64,000 nt of DNA from Salegentibacter sp. (GCA_024635795.1 JAGXIH010000017.1:354242-418241), one strand, 5' to 3'. Positions 1-7,991 are shown, counted from the stretch's first letter. Notes: generated by a model from the letters alone, not told the origin. A program made the numbers and translations.

Positions 1-110
1 GTATATCGAATTCTTTAATGTACATCGCTTATTTTTTAATAAAACTAACAAATATTATTATGCATGCATAATTATTGCAATTAAAATTAATTTACTGAAA
101 TTAGCAGCGA

Positions 111-1079
111 ATGCCATTGATAAAAAGCACATATACCGCTCCGCGAATATTCCGAAACGCTCATTTTTCGACCATTTATGCTTCCAGCATCAGAAAGGTG
201 GCCTTTAGCACTACGCAACGCTACCGAATTGAACTGGAAGACGAAGACTTTCTTGATCTGGATCGAAGTTTCTCTTCTGAAGGAAACAGCGGGAAGCTGG
301 TAATCCTTCTTCACGGTCTTGCAGGCAATGCTCAACGCGCTTATATGAAAGCCATGGCACGAATTTTTGCTGAAGCCGGCTGGGACACAGCCGCGATGAA
401 TTTAAGGGGTTGCAGCGAAGAGATGAACAGGCTTTATCGCAGTTACAATGCCGGAGCCACCGAAGATCTGGATGCAGTGATCAAGCATATTTTGGCTGAA
501 AAAAGATATACTGAGATCACTTTAGTTGGTTTCAGTCTAGGCGGGAATTTAATGCTGAAATATCTGGGCGAAAATTCTGATATTCCTTCAGAAATAAAAT
601 CGGCCGTGGCGGTGTCTACTCCTTGCGACCTGGAAACTTCACTGGAAGAAATCAGTAAACCGGGAAATTTTATTTATTCAAAACGCTTTATAAGAAACCT
701 GAAAAAGGAATTATTCAGGAGGCACCTGGCTTTTCCAGAGAAAATTTCAAAAGAGGAAATCGCCGGTTGTAAAACGCTTAGGGATATTGATGAGCTCTAC
801 ACAAGCCGGGCTCACGGATATAAAAATGCGGCTGATTATTATGCAAAATGCAGCTCTCTTCAATTTTTACCGAATATCAAAATCCCCACTTTACTCATTA
901 ACGCTGAAAATGATTCGTTTTTATCAGAAACTTCATATCCCGTAGAAATTGCAAAAAAATCTAAAGCAATTCATCTGGAGATCCCGGACAACGGCGGGCA
1001 CGTAGGATTTATTCAGAATAAAAAAACCTATTATCACGAGGAACGGGCCCTGGAATTTGTAAAGAACCTTTCAGAATAA
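111..1079 (+). CDS. YheT-like alpha/beta hydrolase
   Basis: A 322-residue cytosolic alpha/beta-hydrolase of the YheT/ABHD1-3 type. The oxyanion-side motif LLHGLAGNA lies near residues 65-75, the nucleophile elbow GFSLGG puts the serine at about 142, a candidate acid lies in NAENDSF near 268, and the catalytic histidine is in GGHVGF at about 297, so the triad looks complete. The length matches the family. There is no signal peptide. The true substrate (an ester or lipid) cannot be read from sequence. It stands alone, with the next gene about 110 bases downstream behind its own promoter. Confidence 0.85.
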   Translation: MPLIKSTYTAPRIFRNAHFSTIYASSIRKVAFSTTQRYRIELEDEDFLDLDRSFSSEGNSGKLVILLHGLAGNAQRAYMKAMARIFAEAGWDTAAMNLRGCSEEMNRLYRSYNAGATEDLDAVIKHILAEKRYTEITLVGFSLGGNLMLKYLGENSDIPSEIKSAVAVSTPCDLETSLEEISKPGNFIYSKRFIRNLKKELFRRHLAFPEKISKEEIAGCKTLRDIDELYTSRAHGYKNAADYYAKCSSLQFLPNIKIPTLLINAENDSFLSETSYPVEIAKKSKAIHLEIPDNGGHVGFIQNKKTYYHEERALEFVKNLSE

Positions 1080-1141
1080 ATTTTGCGATAAAATTGAAAA
1101 TCTTCAGAAACGGAGAATTTTAAAATAGCCTTTAGCTCGCT

Positions 1142-1170
1142 TTGCACTGCTTTAGAATTGATTATCTTTG
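1142..1170 (+). promoter_or_regulatory. Bacteroidota promoter for yicC-gmk-nadD
   Basis: TTG at 1142-1144, an 18-base spacer and TATCTTTG at 1163-1170 match the Bacteroidota sigma-A consensus (TTG, about 19 bases, TAnnTTTG). The box ends 20 bases before the yicC start, giving a short leader. Confidence 0.7.
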
Positions 1171-1190
1171 CGCAAGCTTAAAAATCACCT

Positions 1191-2048
1191 ATGATTCAGT
1201 CAATGACAGGTTTTGGAAAAAGCGTTACGCAGCTTCCGGCCAAAAAGATTACCGTAGAGATCAAGTCTCTTAACAGTAAAAATCTTGATGTAAACGCCCG
1301 CATCCCTTCGCAATATCGTGAGAAGGAACTTCAGCTTAGAAATACCATTGCGAAATCCCTCACCCGGGGAAAAATAGATTTTTCTCTTTTTGTAGAGATC
1401 ACCGGCGAGGAGACTACCGCAGCCGTTAATCCGGGAGTGGTGCGTAAATACATCGAACAATTGAAACAAATTGTTGACGGCGATGAAACTGAATTGCTAA
1501 AAATGGCAGTGAGAATGCCGGATGCTTTAAGTACTGCCCGTGAAGAAATTGACCAAAGCGAATTTAAGGCTATCGAAGAAGCCGTAATAGAAGCCCTGGA
1601 AGAAATCAACGATTTCAGAAATGCAGAAGGCAAAGCCCTGGAAAAAGATCTCAAGCTTAGGGTTGAAAATATTGACCGTTTGCTTCAGGAGGTGATTAAA
1701 ATTGATCCTGAACGAGTGGAAGCAGTAAGGGAGCGCTTGAAAAAAGGCGTAGCCGATCTCAGGGAAAATGTTGATGAAAACCGCTTTGAACAGGAACTAG
1801 TTTATTATATCGAGAAATTCGATATCACCGAAGAGAAAGTCAGACTGGAAAATCATCTCGATTACTTTAAAGAAAGCATCGATTCTGAAGATTCCAACGG
1901 AAGAAAACTGGGCTTCATCTCCCAGGAAATGGGCCGCGAGATCAATACTATTGGTAGCAAATCCAACTTTGCTCCAATGCAACAATTGGTGGTGCAGATG
2001 AAGGATGAGTTGGAAAAGATAAAAGAACAACTCTTAAACGTACTTTAA
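1191..2048 (+). CDS. yicC: YicC family endoribonuclease-like protein
   Basis: A 285-residue protein with the YicC N-terminal signature (MTGFGKS and VEIKSLNSKNLDV) and the conserved C-terminal DUF1732 end (GREINTIGSKSN, then EKIKEQLLNVL). YicC of E. coli is reported to act in RNA turnover as an endoribonuclease; that role is family knowledge, not visible here. Length is typical. It is the first gene of an operon: its stop is followed directly by the gmk start at 2049. The yicC-gmk order is widespread in bacteria, which supports the call. Confidence 0.93.
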   Translation: MIQSMTGFGKSVTQLPAKKITVEIKSLNSKNLDVNARIPSQYREKELQLRNTIAKSLTRGKIDFSLFVEITGEETTAAVNPGVVRKYIEQLKQIVDGDETELLKMAVRMPDALSTAREEIDQSEFKAIEEAVIEALEEINDFRNAEGKALEKDLKLRVENIDRLLQEVIKIDPERVEAVRERLKKGVADLRENVDENRFEQELVYYIEKFDITEEKVRLENHLDYFKESIDSEDSNGRKLGFISQEMGREINTIGSKSNFAPMQQLVVQMKDELEKIKEQLLNVL

Positions 2049-2642
2049 ATGAGCGATGGTAAACTTATCGTGTTTTCAGCGCCTTCCGGCTCGGGAAAGA
2101 CTACGATAGTCCAACATTTATTAAAGCAGAAGGAACTTAACCTGGAATTCTCCATATCGGCGACATCCCGTGAGCCCCGGGAAGGTGAGGTAAATGGCCA
2201 GCATTATTATTTCCTTTCTACCGAAGACTTCAAGAAAAAGATAAAAAACGATGAATTCCTGGAATGGGAAGAAGTTTACCGCGATAACTTCTACGGTACT
2301 TTAAAAGCCGAGGTAGAAAGAATCTGGGCAAAGGGAAAGAATGTGATCTTTGATATAGACGTGGTTGGAGGCTTGGATATAAAAAATATATACCCGGATA
2401 ATACCCTTGCTGTTTTTGTAAAACCGCCAAGCATCGAGGAGTTAAAGATCCGCCTAAAGAAACGCAAAACTGAGAGTGATGATAAGATTAATATGCGGGT
2501 TGCAAAAGCCTCGATAGAACTGGCTACAGCACCTCAATTCGATTTTATTATTGAGAATCATCATTTGGGGACGGCGCTTAAAGAAGCCTATGATCTGGTA
2601 GCCACTTATGTGAACGCGAAAAAGCCCGGGGGAAATGAATAG
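2049..2642 (+). CDS. gmk: Guanylate kinase
   Basis: A 197-residue cytosolic kinase converting GMP and ATP to GDP and ADP. The P-loop SAPSGSGKTT occupies residues 10-19. The GMP-binding region follows (SATSREPREGEVNG and YYFLS), then the LID-like arginines (LKIRLKKRKTESDD). Length is normal for Gmk. The start abuts the yicC stop, and its last 8 bases overlap nadD, so translation of the three genes is probably coupled. Confidence 0.96.
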   Translation: MSDGKLIVFSAPSGSGKTTIVQHLLKQKELNLEFSISATSREPREGEVNGQHYYFLSTEDFKKKIKNDEFLEWEEVYRDNFYGTLKAEVERIWAKGKNVIFDIDVVGGLDIKNIYPDNTLAVFVKPPSIEELKIRLKKRKTESDDKINMRVAKASIELATAPQFDFIIENHHLGTALKEAYDLVATYVNAKKPGGNE

Positions 2643-3219
2643 AAAGGTAGGCCTGTTCTTTGGCACTTTTAATCCTGTACATATTGGCCATTTGATAATC
2701 GCTAACCATATGGCCGAATTTTCTGATCTGGATGAAGTCTGGATGGTGGTTACCCCTCACAACCCTTTTAAGAAGAAGAGCAGCTTACTGGAAAATCATC
2801 ATCGCCTGGAAATGGTCTATAAGGCCTGTGAAGGCTACGAGAATTTGAAGCCCAGCGATATCGAATTTGGCTTATCTCAACCTAATTATACCGTAACCAC
2901 CCTGGCACATCTTCAGGAGAAATATCCTTCCAACGAATTCTGTCCGATCATGGGGGAAGACAACCTGAAAAGTTTCCATAAGTGGAAGAATTACGAGGTA
3001 ATCCTGGAGAATCACCAGATATATGTTTATCCAAGAATGGCCGTCGGGAATCAGGAGGATCAGTTTAAAGATCATCCCAAAATCACCAGGGTTGCCGCCC
3101 CGGTTATGGAAATATCTTCAACTTTTATAAGACAGGCGATACAGGAAGGAAAAAACATCAAGCCTATGCTTCCTGCAGCAGTTTGGGATTATATTAAATT
3201 GATGAATTTTTACAGGTAA
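2635..3219 (+). CDS. nadD: Nicotinate-nucleotide adenylyltransferase
   Basis: A 194-residue enzyme that adenylates nicotinate mononucleotide to deamido-NAD in NAD biosynthesis. The nucleotidyltransferase motif GTFNPVHIGH is at residues 10-19, and the second motif ISSTFIR with the conserved arginine lies near 161-167. The gene overlaps gmk by 8 bases, the last member of the yicC operon. The 3-hydroxyanthranilate dioxygenase at about 30 kb feeds the same coenzyme pathway but is not linked to this operon. Confidence 0.95.
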   Translation: MNRKVGLFFGTFNPVHIGHLIIANHMAEFSDLDEVWMVVTPHNPFKKKSSLLENHHRLEMVYKACEGYENLKPSDIEFGLSQPNYTVTTLAHLQEKYPSNEFCPIMGEDNLKSFHKWKNYEVILENHQIYVYPRMAVGNQEDQFKDHPKITRVAAPVMEISSTFIRQAIQEGKNIKPMLPAAVWDYIKLMNFYR

Positions 3220-3261
3220 AACCATGACTTCTGAAGACTTTTCCGTCGCAGCAATGATTAT

Positions 3262-3294
3262 AAAAACAAAAAATCCCTCCATAGTGAAGGGATT
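3262..3294 (-). terminator. Rho-independent terminator
   Basis: The stem is formed by 3272-3278 (AATCCCT) and 3288-3294 (AGGGATT). Read leftward, it is followed by a T-rich tract (ATTTTTTGTTTTT). It would end leftward transcripts from the 3308-3437 element or from the BON-LysM gene. Confidence 0.7.
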
Positions 3295-3307
3295 ATTTAT
3301 TAAGATA

Positions 3308-3437
3308 AAGACTGTTTAAAAACCTTTTTTGGCCGTTCAGTTTAGCTGATTGAACCTACTTTTTTCATCGTGGAACTACAAGCTGTAGGACGTCGTCTGC
3401 CCTCAATGTAACTTCCTCAAAATTTTTAAACAGTCTT
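3308..3437 (-). ncRNA. Candidate structured small RNA, possibly 6S-like
   Basis: A 15-base perfect inverted repeat (3308-3322 and 3423-3437) encloses a 100-base interior with its own short hairpins, such as CTACA/TGTAG and GTTCA/TGAAC on the minus strand. A leftward terminator with a T-tract follows at 3262-3294, which is why I place it on the minus strand. It begins 5 bases after the stop of the BON-LysM gene, so it could also be a processed 3' UTR. A long closing stem around a large bulged interior recalls 6S RNA, for which a Flavobacteria-specific family exists, but no sequence match can be shown here. Confidence 0.4.
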
Positions 3438-3442
3438 AACTT

Positions 3443-3946
3443 TTATTTCTTTTCCAAGTGTGGCACCCTAAGTACCTGCCCGGGATATATCTTGTCAGGA
3501 TCTTTAAGCATTGGCTTATTAGCTTCAAAGATCACTGGGTATTTCATAGCATCGCCGTAATGTTCCTTGGCGATCTTGCTTAAAGTATCTCCTCGCTCAA
3601 CGGTGTGAAATTTGGCTTCCGGTTCGGTCTTATCAACCGTCATCCTGTCATCAACTTTCGCGATACCTTCAGAATTTCCTACCACCAGCACTACTTTTTC
3701 TTTGGTGCTCTGGTCCTCGGCTTTTCCGGTAATGGTGGCGACATCATCATCGATCTTAATATTTAGATCTTCCACCTGTAATTTAAGGTCCCGCAGGGTA
3801 GTCTCCAATTTTGAGGCCGCTTTGGCATTTTCACGTTCCGCTTTCTCGCGGGTATTTTCTGTTTTTTCGGTTGGCTTTTCAGTCTCTTTTTTATCCTGGC
3901 CAAATATCTTTTCTCCGGCGTCTTTAATAAATGAAAATATACCCAT
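3443..3946 (-). CDS. BON and LysM domain protein, Kbp/YgaU-like
   Basis: A 167-residue soluble protein with no signal peptide. The order is an N-terminal helix beginning MGIFSFIKDAGEKIFG, a charged Glu/Lys linker (about residues 20-48), a BON domain (about 50-105) and a C-terminal LysM domain (about 113-165; HTVERGDTLSKIAKEHYG and KIYPGQVLRVP). This order and the first residues closely match E. coli YgaU/Kbp, a cytoplasmic potassium-binding protein. The linker is longer than in Kbp. Potassium sensing is inferred from that family. It is transcribed leftward, with a possible structured RNA directly after its stop. Confidence 0.88.
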   Translation of the reverse strand: MGIFSFIKDAGEKIFGQDKKETEKPTEKTENTREKAERENAKAASKLETTLRDLKLQVEDLNIKIDDDVATITGKAEDQSTKEKVVLVVGNSEGIAKVDDRMTVDKTEPEAKFHTVERGDTLSKIAKEHYGDAMKYPVIFEANKPMLKDPDKIYPGQVLRVPHLEKK

Positions 3947-4037
3947 TTTACTTGATTTTATTAGTTTACAGTAAATTACGAAAGCAAAACCATACTAATT
4001 CCAAAAGGCATCCTAAAATTTTGTTAGATTTCTAAGC

Positions 4038-4078
4038 AAAAAAAACGCCGGAAGATCATCAGATCCAACGGCGTTTTT
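4038..4078. terminator. Strong bidirectional terminator
   Basis: A perfect 10-bp stem, AAAAACGCCG (4041-4050) with CGGCGTTTTT (4069-4078), encloses an 18-base loop. Leftward it is followed by eight Ts, rightward by five Ts. Its place between two divergently transcribed genes is odd: it implies a short transcript of its own or attenuation of the BON-LysM gene. Confidence 0.75.
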
Positions 4079-4271
4079 CAAACTAAATAACCAACCAAAA
4101 AAACTAAGAAAATCCATTCTTCTCCTTTTCGGAATAAAGAACAGGTAAATAACGGGCTGCATTTCAGAAGATTGCTTCCTAAGTTTATTTTAACATGTTA
4201 AAGTTTAACCCAATACTCATTATCCCTTATTACATCTAATTCACAAGGTTTCTTTATCCTTTAATTTTGTT

Positions 4272-4279
4272 TATTTTTG
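4272..4279 (+). promoter_or_regulatory. Candidate -7 box for gpsA
   Basis: TATTTTTG fits TAnnTTTG and ends 18 bases before the preferred gpsA start. A second candidate, TAATTTTG, lies at 4262-4269. No good TTG element is visible about 19 bases upstream of either. Confidence 0.4.
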
Positions 4280-4297
4280 GCAATAGAAAATCGAATT

Positions 4298-5293
4298 ATG
4301 GAAAAATCTCCTTCTTTTGCCGTTATCGGCGGAGGCAGCTGGGCGACTGCAATTGTAAAAATGCTTAGTGAAAACGTAGACACCATTCATTGGTATATGC
4401 GAAGCACTTATGCCATTGAGCACCTAAAGAAACAGGAACACAATCCTAATTATCTTAGCTCGGTAGAATTTGATATTAATCAGCTCGATCTTAGTTCTGA
4501 TATCAACAAAACCGTAGAAGCGGCAGATTATCTCATCTTTGCCATTCCTTCGGTTTTTCTGAAAAGAGAGCTCGACAATCTTAAAGTTTCCCTGGAAGGG
4601 AAGGTGATATTTTCCGCAATTAAAGGGATTGTTCCCGAAACCAGCCTCATTGTGGGAGAACATTTTGAAGAATACCATTATGTCCCGGCAGACAATATAG
4701 GAGTGATTACCGGCCCATGTCATGCCGAAGAAGTTGCCCTGGAGCGGCTCTCTTATCTCACCATCGCCTGCACCGATGAAGAGAAAGCAAAGTTGGTTGC
4801 CAAGCACCTAAGCAGTGAATACATAAAATGTAAGATAAGTGATGATGTGACCGGCACCGAATATGCTGCGATGCTAAAAAATATTTACGCCATTGCTGCC
4901 GGTATAGCGCACGGACTAGGTTATGGAGATAACTTCCAAAGCGTGCTGATGAGCAATGCTATCAGGGAGATGAAGAAATTCATCAAGAAAGTACATAAAA
5001 TGAAGCGCAACATCAATGACTCTGCCTATCTTGGAGATCTTCTGGTTACAGGATATTCAGTGTTTAGCCGCAACCGTATGTTTGGAAATATGATAGGGAA
5101 AGGCTATACTGTGAAAAGCGCCCAGATGGAAATGAGTATGATCGCAGAGGGTTATTATGCTACCGAAAGCGCTTACAAGATCAACCAGAAAAAAGGAGCG
5201 AAAACTCCAATTATTGATGCCGTTTACAGCATACTCTATGAAGGGAAAAACCCTAAAAAAGTGTTTATTAAGCTCGCAGAAAAGCTAAATTAG
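4298..5293 (+). CDS. gpsA: Glycerol-3-phosphate dehydrogenase [NAD(P)+]
   Basis: A 331-residue cytosolic enzyme that reduces dihydroxyacetone phosphate to glycerol 3-phosphate for phospholipid synthesis. The N-terminal Rossmann motif is IGGGSWATA, the second nucleotide-site segment includes GPCHAEEV, and the catalytic lysine lies in the C-terminal motif AAMLKNIYAIAAGIAHG. I chose the ATG at 4298. A TTG at 4277 is in frame but adds seven residues and would fall inside the promoter-like box. Length is normal for GpsA. Confidence 0.94.
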   Translation: MEKSPSFAVIGGGSWATAIVKMLSENVDTIHWYMRSTYAIEHLKKQEHNPNYLSSVEFDINQLDLSSDINKTVEAADYLIFAIPSVFLKRELDNLKVSLEGKVIFSAIKGIVPETSLIVGEHFEEYHYVPADNIGVITGPCHAEEVALERLSYLTIACTDEEKAKLVAKHLSSEYIKCKISDDVTGTEYAAMLKNIYAIAAGIAHGLGYGDNFQSVLMSNAIREMKKFIKKVHKMKRNINDSAYLGDLLVTGYSVFSRNRMFGNMIGKGYTVKSAQMEMSMIAEGYYATESAYKINQKKGAKTPIIDAVYSILYEGKNPKKVFIKLAEKLN

Positions 5294-5346
5294 GTTTTGA
5301 TTTACTTCTGAAGTCCTTGCAGAAAGACCAAAAATATTCTGAAAAA

Positions 5347-5742
5347 TTATTTAAGCAAGATCCCTTTTTCAGGAATTAAAGGAAGTTCTCGTAGTGCCTT
5401 TTCGTTGATGGTGTTTTTTCTGAAGAGAAATTTCTTTTCAAACATTTTATTTTCAGCAAAAAAAGTTACTTGAAATTCATTATTCAAGGCCAGTACTTCT
5501 TCCTGAAGGAATTCAACCTTGGCAAAAGATTTTGACGGAAGCTTTTCAATTTTATGCCGCATCACCGAGGTCTGATCCTTATCTGAATAACCCCGACTAA
5601 CGATAAGTACTATTTCCAGAGGATCATCGCGGTCGTTAATGAGGTAAGCATTCCATTCTTCAGCCCGGAAGTCTTTGTTGAATTGTTTGACAGCTGCCAG
5701 ATAAACTCCTTTAACTTCAGGTATATTGATATCTCTTTTCAC
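5347..5742 (-). CDS. Conserved hypothetical protein
   Basis: A 131-residue soluble protein with no signal peptide, no Cys and no recognised catalytic motif. It is mostly charged with beta-strand-like segments (LEIVLIVSRGYSDKD and FQVTFFAENKMFEKKFLFR). I do not recognise the fold. The GTG start at 5742 shares a base with the TAG stop of the small membrane protein upstream, so the two are probably translationally coupled. It follows pheS within 230 bases, and I recall similar small flavobacterial proteins carrying a misleading phenylalanyl-tRNA synthetase label; nothing synthetase-like is visible in it. Confidence 0.75.
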   Translation of the reverse strand: MKRDINIPEVKGVYLAAVKQFNKDFRAEEWNAYLINDRDDPLEIVLIVSRGYSDKDQTSVMRHKIEKLPSKSFAKVEFLQEEVLALNNEFQVTFFAENKMFEKKFLFRKNTINEKALRELPLIPEKGILLK

Positions 5743-5909
5743 TAATCCTGAATCTTATTCTTTGTCCAGGCATAGAGCCCCCACAATATTAGTGCGGCAA
5801 CTCCCAGGAGAATAGCACCTATTGCAAATTCTATAATTTCCACAACCACCAAAATAATAATAACCGCTAGGGCGATAATTCCGAGGATAACTAAACCAGC
5901 TGTTTTCAT
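5742..5909 (-). CDS. Small membrane protein (55 residues)
   Basis: An ATG at 5909 opens a 55-codon frame ending in TAG at 5742-5744. The product begins MKTAGLVILGIIALAVI and has two hydrophobic stretches (about residues 5-23 and 26-46) with one acidic residue between them. It ends in a short charged tail, WTKNKIQD, so it would be a small inner-membrane hairpin. It is followed by the coupled 131-residue protein and lies downstream of pheS, with 55 bases between. Function is unknown. The coding call rests on the coupled stop/start and on coherent membrane-protein composition. Confidence 0.6.
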   Translation of the reverse strand: MKTAGLVILGIIALAVIIILVVVEIIEFAIGAILLGVAALILWGLYAWTKNKIQD

Positions 5910-5964
5910 GAGTTTTTATTTCTTTACAAGTTAATGATCCCGGGAGAATTAACGAAGAAATACT

Positions 5965-6984
5965 TTAAATCGAGGATTTAAACTGCTCCAGGAATCGCAC
6001 ATCGTTCTCGTAGAACATCCTGATGTCACCAATTTGATATAGCAGCATCGCGATTCTTTCTATCCCCATTCCAAAGGCAAATCCTGAATATTCGGTAGGA
6101 TCAATATTACAGTTTCTAAGCACATTTGGATCTACCATCCCGCAGCCCATAATTTCCAGCCAGCCGGTACCCTTGGTGATACGGTAATCGGTTTCGGTTT
6201 CAAGGCCCCAATAAATGTCTACCTCCGCACTGGGTTCGGTGAAAGGAAAATATGAAGGTCTGAGTCTTATTTTGGATTTTCCGAACAGCTGCTTTGTGAA
6301 ATACAATAAAGTCTGCTTAAGATCGGCGAAACTCACGTCTTTATCAATGTAAAGGCCTTCCACCTGGTGGAAAATACAATGTGAACGTGCCGAAATCGCT
6401 TCATTTCTGAAAACCCGCCCGGGTGAAATAGTCCTTATTGGCGGTTTGTTCTCTTCCATATACCTAACCTGCACCGATGAGGTGTGGGTACGCAAAAGGA
6501 TATCGGGATCTGTTTGAATAAAGAAAGTATCCTGCATATCACGAGCCGGGTGATATTCCGGCAGGTTCAATGCGGTAAAGTTATGCCAGTCGTCTTCGAT
6601 CTCAGGTCCTTCAGAAACATTAAAACCAACATTGGAAAAGATCTCGATAATCTGGTTTTTCACGATAGATATCGGGTGACGGGCACCAATTTCTATAGGT
6701 TCAGCAGGGCGGGAAAGATCGCCATAGACGCCTTTTTCTTCCTGCTTGCTCTCCAAAACCTCTTTTAGGGACGTCACTTTGGCTTCAGCGGCCTGCTTCA
6801 AAGCATTTACCGCCTGGCCGAAATCCTTTTTCTGCTCATTAGGCACCGATTTGAATTCGGCGAAAAATCCGTTTAAGATTCCTTTTTTTCCAAGGTATTT
6901 TATTCGGAAAGCTTCGATCTGGTCGGCAGTTTCAGCATTGAAAGCTTCAACTTCAGCAATATGTTCCTTTATCTTATCTATCAT
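5965..6984 (-). CDS. pheS: Phenylalanine-tRNA ligase alpha subunit
   Basis: A 339-residue class II aminoacyl-tRNA synthetase subunit that activates phenylalanine together with PheT. The N-terminal coiled-coil arm covers about residues 1-90. Class II motif 1 includes the segment around [12 protein letters not shown], motif 2 covers [15 protein letters not shown], and motif 3 is [13 protein letters not shown] near the C terminus. Length is normal. The beta-subunit gene pheT is not in the window, so the two subunits are encoded apart, as is common in Bacteroidota. A TAAATTTG box lies 24 bases upstream of the start. Confidence 0.96.
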   Translation of the reverse strand: MIDKIKEHIAEVEAFNAETADQIEAFRIKYLGKKGILNGFFAEFKSVPNEQKKDFGQAVNALKQAAEAKVTSLKEVLESKQEEKGVYGDLSRPAEPIEIGARHPISIVKNQIIEIFSNVGFNVSEGPEIEDDWHNFTALNLPEYHPARDMQDTFFIQTDPDILLRTHTSSVQVRYMEENKPPIRTISPGRVFRNEAISARSHCIFHQVEGLYIDKDVSFADLKQTLLYFTKQLFGKSKIRLRPSYFPFTEPSAEVDIYWGLETETDYRITKGTGWLEIMGCGMVDPNVLRNCNIDPTEYSGFAFGMGIERIAMLLYQIGDIRMFYENDVRFLEQFKSSI

Positions 6985-7008
6985 GGATGCTTTTCTTTTT
7001 CAGAAGGG

Positions 7009-7016
7009 CAAATTTA
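7009..7016 (-). promoter_or_regulatory. Candidate -7 box for pheS
   Basis: The minus strand reads TAAATTTG, an exact TAnnTTTG, ending 24 bases before the pheS start. No TTG is seen at the usual upstream distance. Confidence 0.4.
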
Positions 7017-7042
7017 GTAAAAATGAATTTTTTAGCAGGGAT

Positions 7043-7399
7043 TTAATGTATATAACCATTCTGAATAAAATATTGCACAATGGCTTCTTTCATCAACACG
7101 CTTTGTTCCCCGGCTTTAAGCACAGGTAATTGCTCCAGAGTTTTATAGTGTGGCCAGCCTTCTTCATCATAAAAATCAAATTCATAATAACCATAAGGTT
7201 CCAATAGCCTGCAAATGGCAATATGCATAAGATCAATTTTATGGTCTTTTTTGAACTTGCGGTGTACCTGCCCGAGTTCCTGTACCCCAATCACGTAAAT
7301 AATTGCGTCAATATCCATTAATTCTCCATCTGCAAACTGCGCTGAAAGCTTATGCTGCAATCCTTCCCAGCGTTCTTTTAATTGTTCGTCTCTTGCCAT
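7043..7399 (-). CDS. Conserved hypothetical protein
   Basis: A 118-residue soluble protein without Cys-based or nucleotide-binding motifs. It is rich in aromatic and acidic residues (YGYYEFDFYDEEGWPHY) and has a helical C terminus. I do not recognise a domain; I would expect relatives in other Flavobacteriaceae. It is divergent from cvpA, with only 46 bases between the two start codons. Its own TATCTTTG box ends four bases before its ATG, so its mRNA may have no leader. Confidence 0.75.
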   Translation of the reverse strand: MARDEQLKERWEGLQHKLSAQFADGELMDIDAIIYVIGVQELGQVHRKFKKDHKIDLMHIAICRLLEPYGYYEFDFYDEEGWPHYKTLEQLPVLKAGEQSVLMKEAIVQYFIQNGYIH

Positions 7400-7403
7400 A
7401 GCG

Positions 7404-7411
7404 CAAAGATA
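7404..7411 (-). promoter_or_regulatory. -7 box four bases from start codon
   Basis: The minus strand reads TATCTTTG, then CGCT, then the ATG of the 118-residue gene. Transcription from this box would start at or inside the start codon. No clear TTG element is visible upstream. Confidence 0.45.
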
Positions 7412-7433
7412 ATATCTTACTTATTGAAATTAC

Positions 7434-7441
7434 TATATTTG
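7434..7441 (+). promoter_or_regulatory. -7 box four bases from cvpA start
   Basis: TATATTTG, then AAGA, then the cvpA ATG. The geometry is the same as in the divergent gene and in dinB. No clear TTG lies 19-20 bases upstream. Confidence 0.45.
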
Positions 7442-7445
7442 AAGA

Positions 7446-7991
7446 ATGAATACAATAGATATTGTTCTTGCACTTATCCTGCTCTACGGGTTGGTTAGGG
7501 GATTTTTCAGGGGCTTGCTGGCAGAGGTGGCATCGCTGGTAGGTATTGTGTTAGGAATTTACGGAGCAATCCATTTCTCCTACCTTCTTGCCGGTTTCTT
7601 CTCAGAAAATATGGGCTGGGATACTCAATATGTAAATCTTATTGCTTTTGCCATCACCTTCGTTTTAATTGTATTTCTAATTTCCCTCGCCGGGAGAGTA
7701 CTTACTAAAATTGCTGTATTTGCTGCTTTAGGTCTGGTCAATAAATTCCTGGGAGGCGCTTTTGGTTTAATTAAAGTTGCTTTTCTGGCCAGTGTGGTAA
7801 TTATGTTCTTTAAAGCTACTAATGAAGAAATTGATATAATTTCTGAAGAAAGCCTGGAACGTTCTGCTCTTTATGAACCTATTGAGAGTATTGCGCCCAT
7901 TCTTTTGCCTTCTATCTTAAGGGAGGCCGAAAAACGAGACATTCTGGAGGATTTTGACGAAATCACTGAAAAAACAGAGGCCCGGGATTAA
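7446..7991 (+). CDS. CvpA family membrane protein
   Basis: A 181-residue inner-membrane protein with four hydrophobic helices (about residues 3-20, 25-48, 63-87 and 100-122) and the CvpA start pattern (DIVLALILLYGLVRGFFRG). The C-terminal tail of about 55 residues is acidic and soluble. The E. coli family member is linked to colicin V production and to envelope stress; the biochemical role is unknown. It converges with the carbonic anhydrase gene, and a GC-rich hairpin without a T-tract covers its stop codon. Confidence 0.85.
   Translation: MNTIDIVLALILLYGLVRGFFRGLLAEVASLVGIVLGIYGAIHFSYLLAGFFSENMGWDTQYVNLIAFAITFVLIVFLISLAGRVLTKIAVFAALGLVNKFLGGAFGLIKVAFLASVVIMFFKATNEEIDIISEESLERSALYEPIESIAPILLPSILREAEKRDILEDFDEITEKTEARD

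Larger units (their letters stand above)
3947..4297. other. Intergenic region with leader-like elements
   Basis: About 350 bases lie between the divergent BON-LysM and gpsA genes. They hold a strong bidirectional terminator (4041-4078), a leftward 34-codon ORF with a good ribosome binding site (4013-4117) that overlaps that terminator, and -7-like boxes for gpsA at 4262-4269 and 4272-4279. I see no tRNA, repeat array or other gene here. Confidence 0.6.

Noticed and set aside
4277..4297. TTG start upstream of gpsA
   Set aside because: It overlaps the TATTTTTG box and adds residues not expected before the Rossmann motif.
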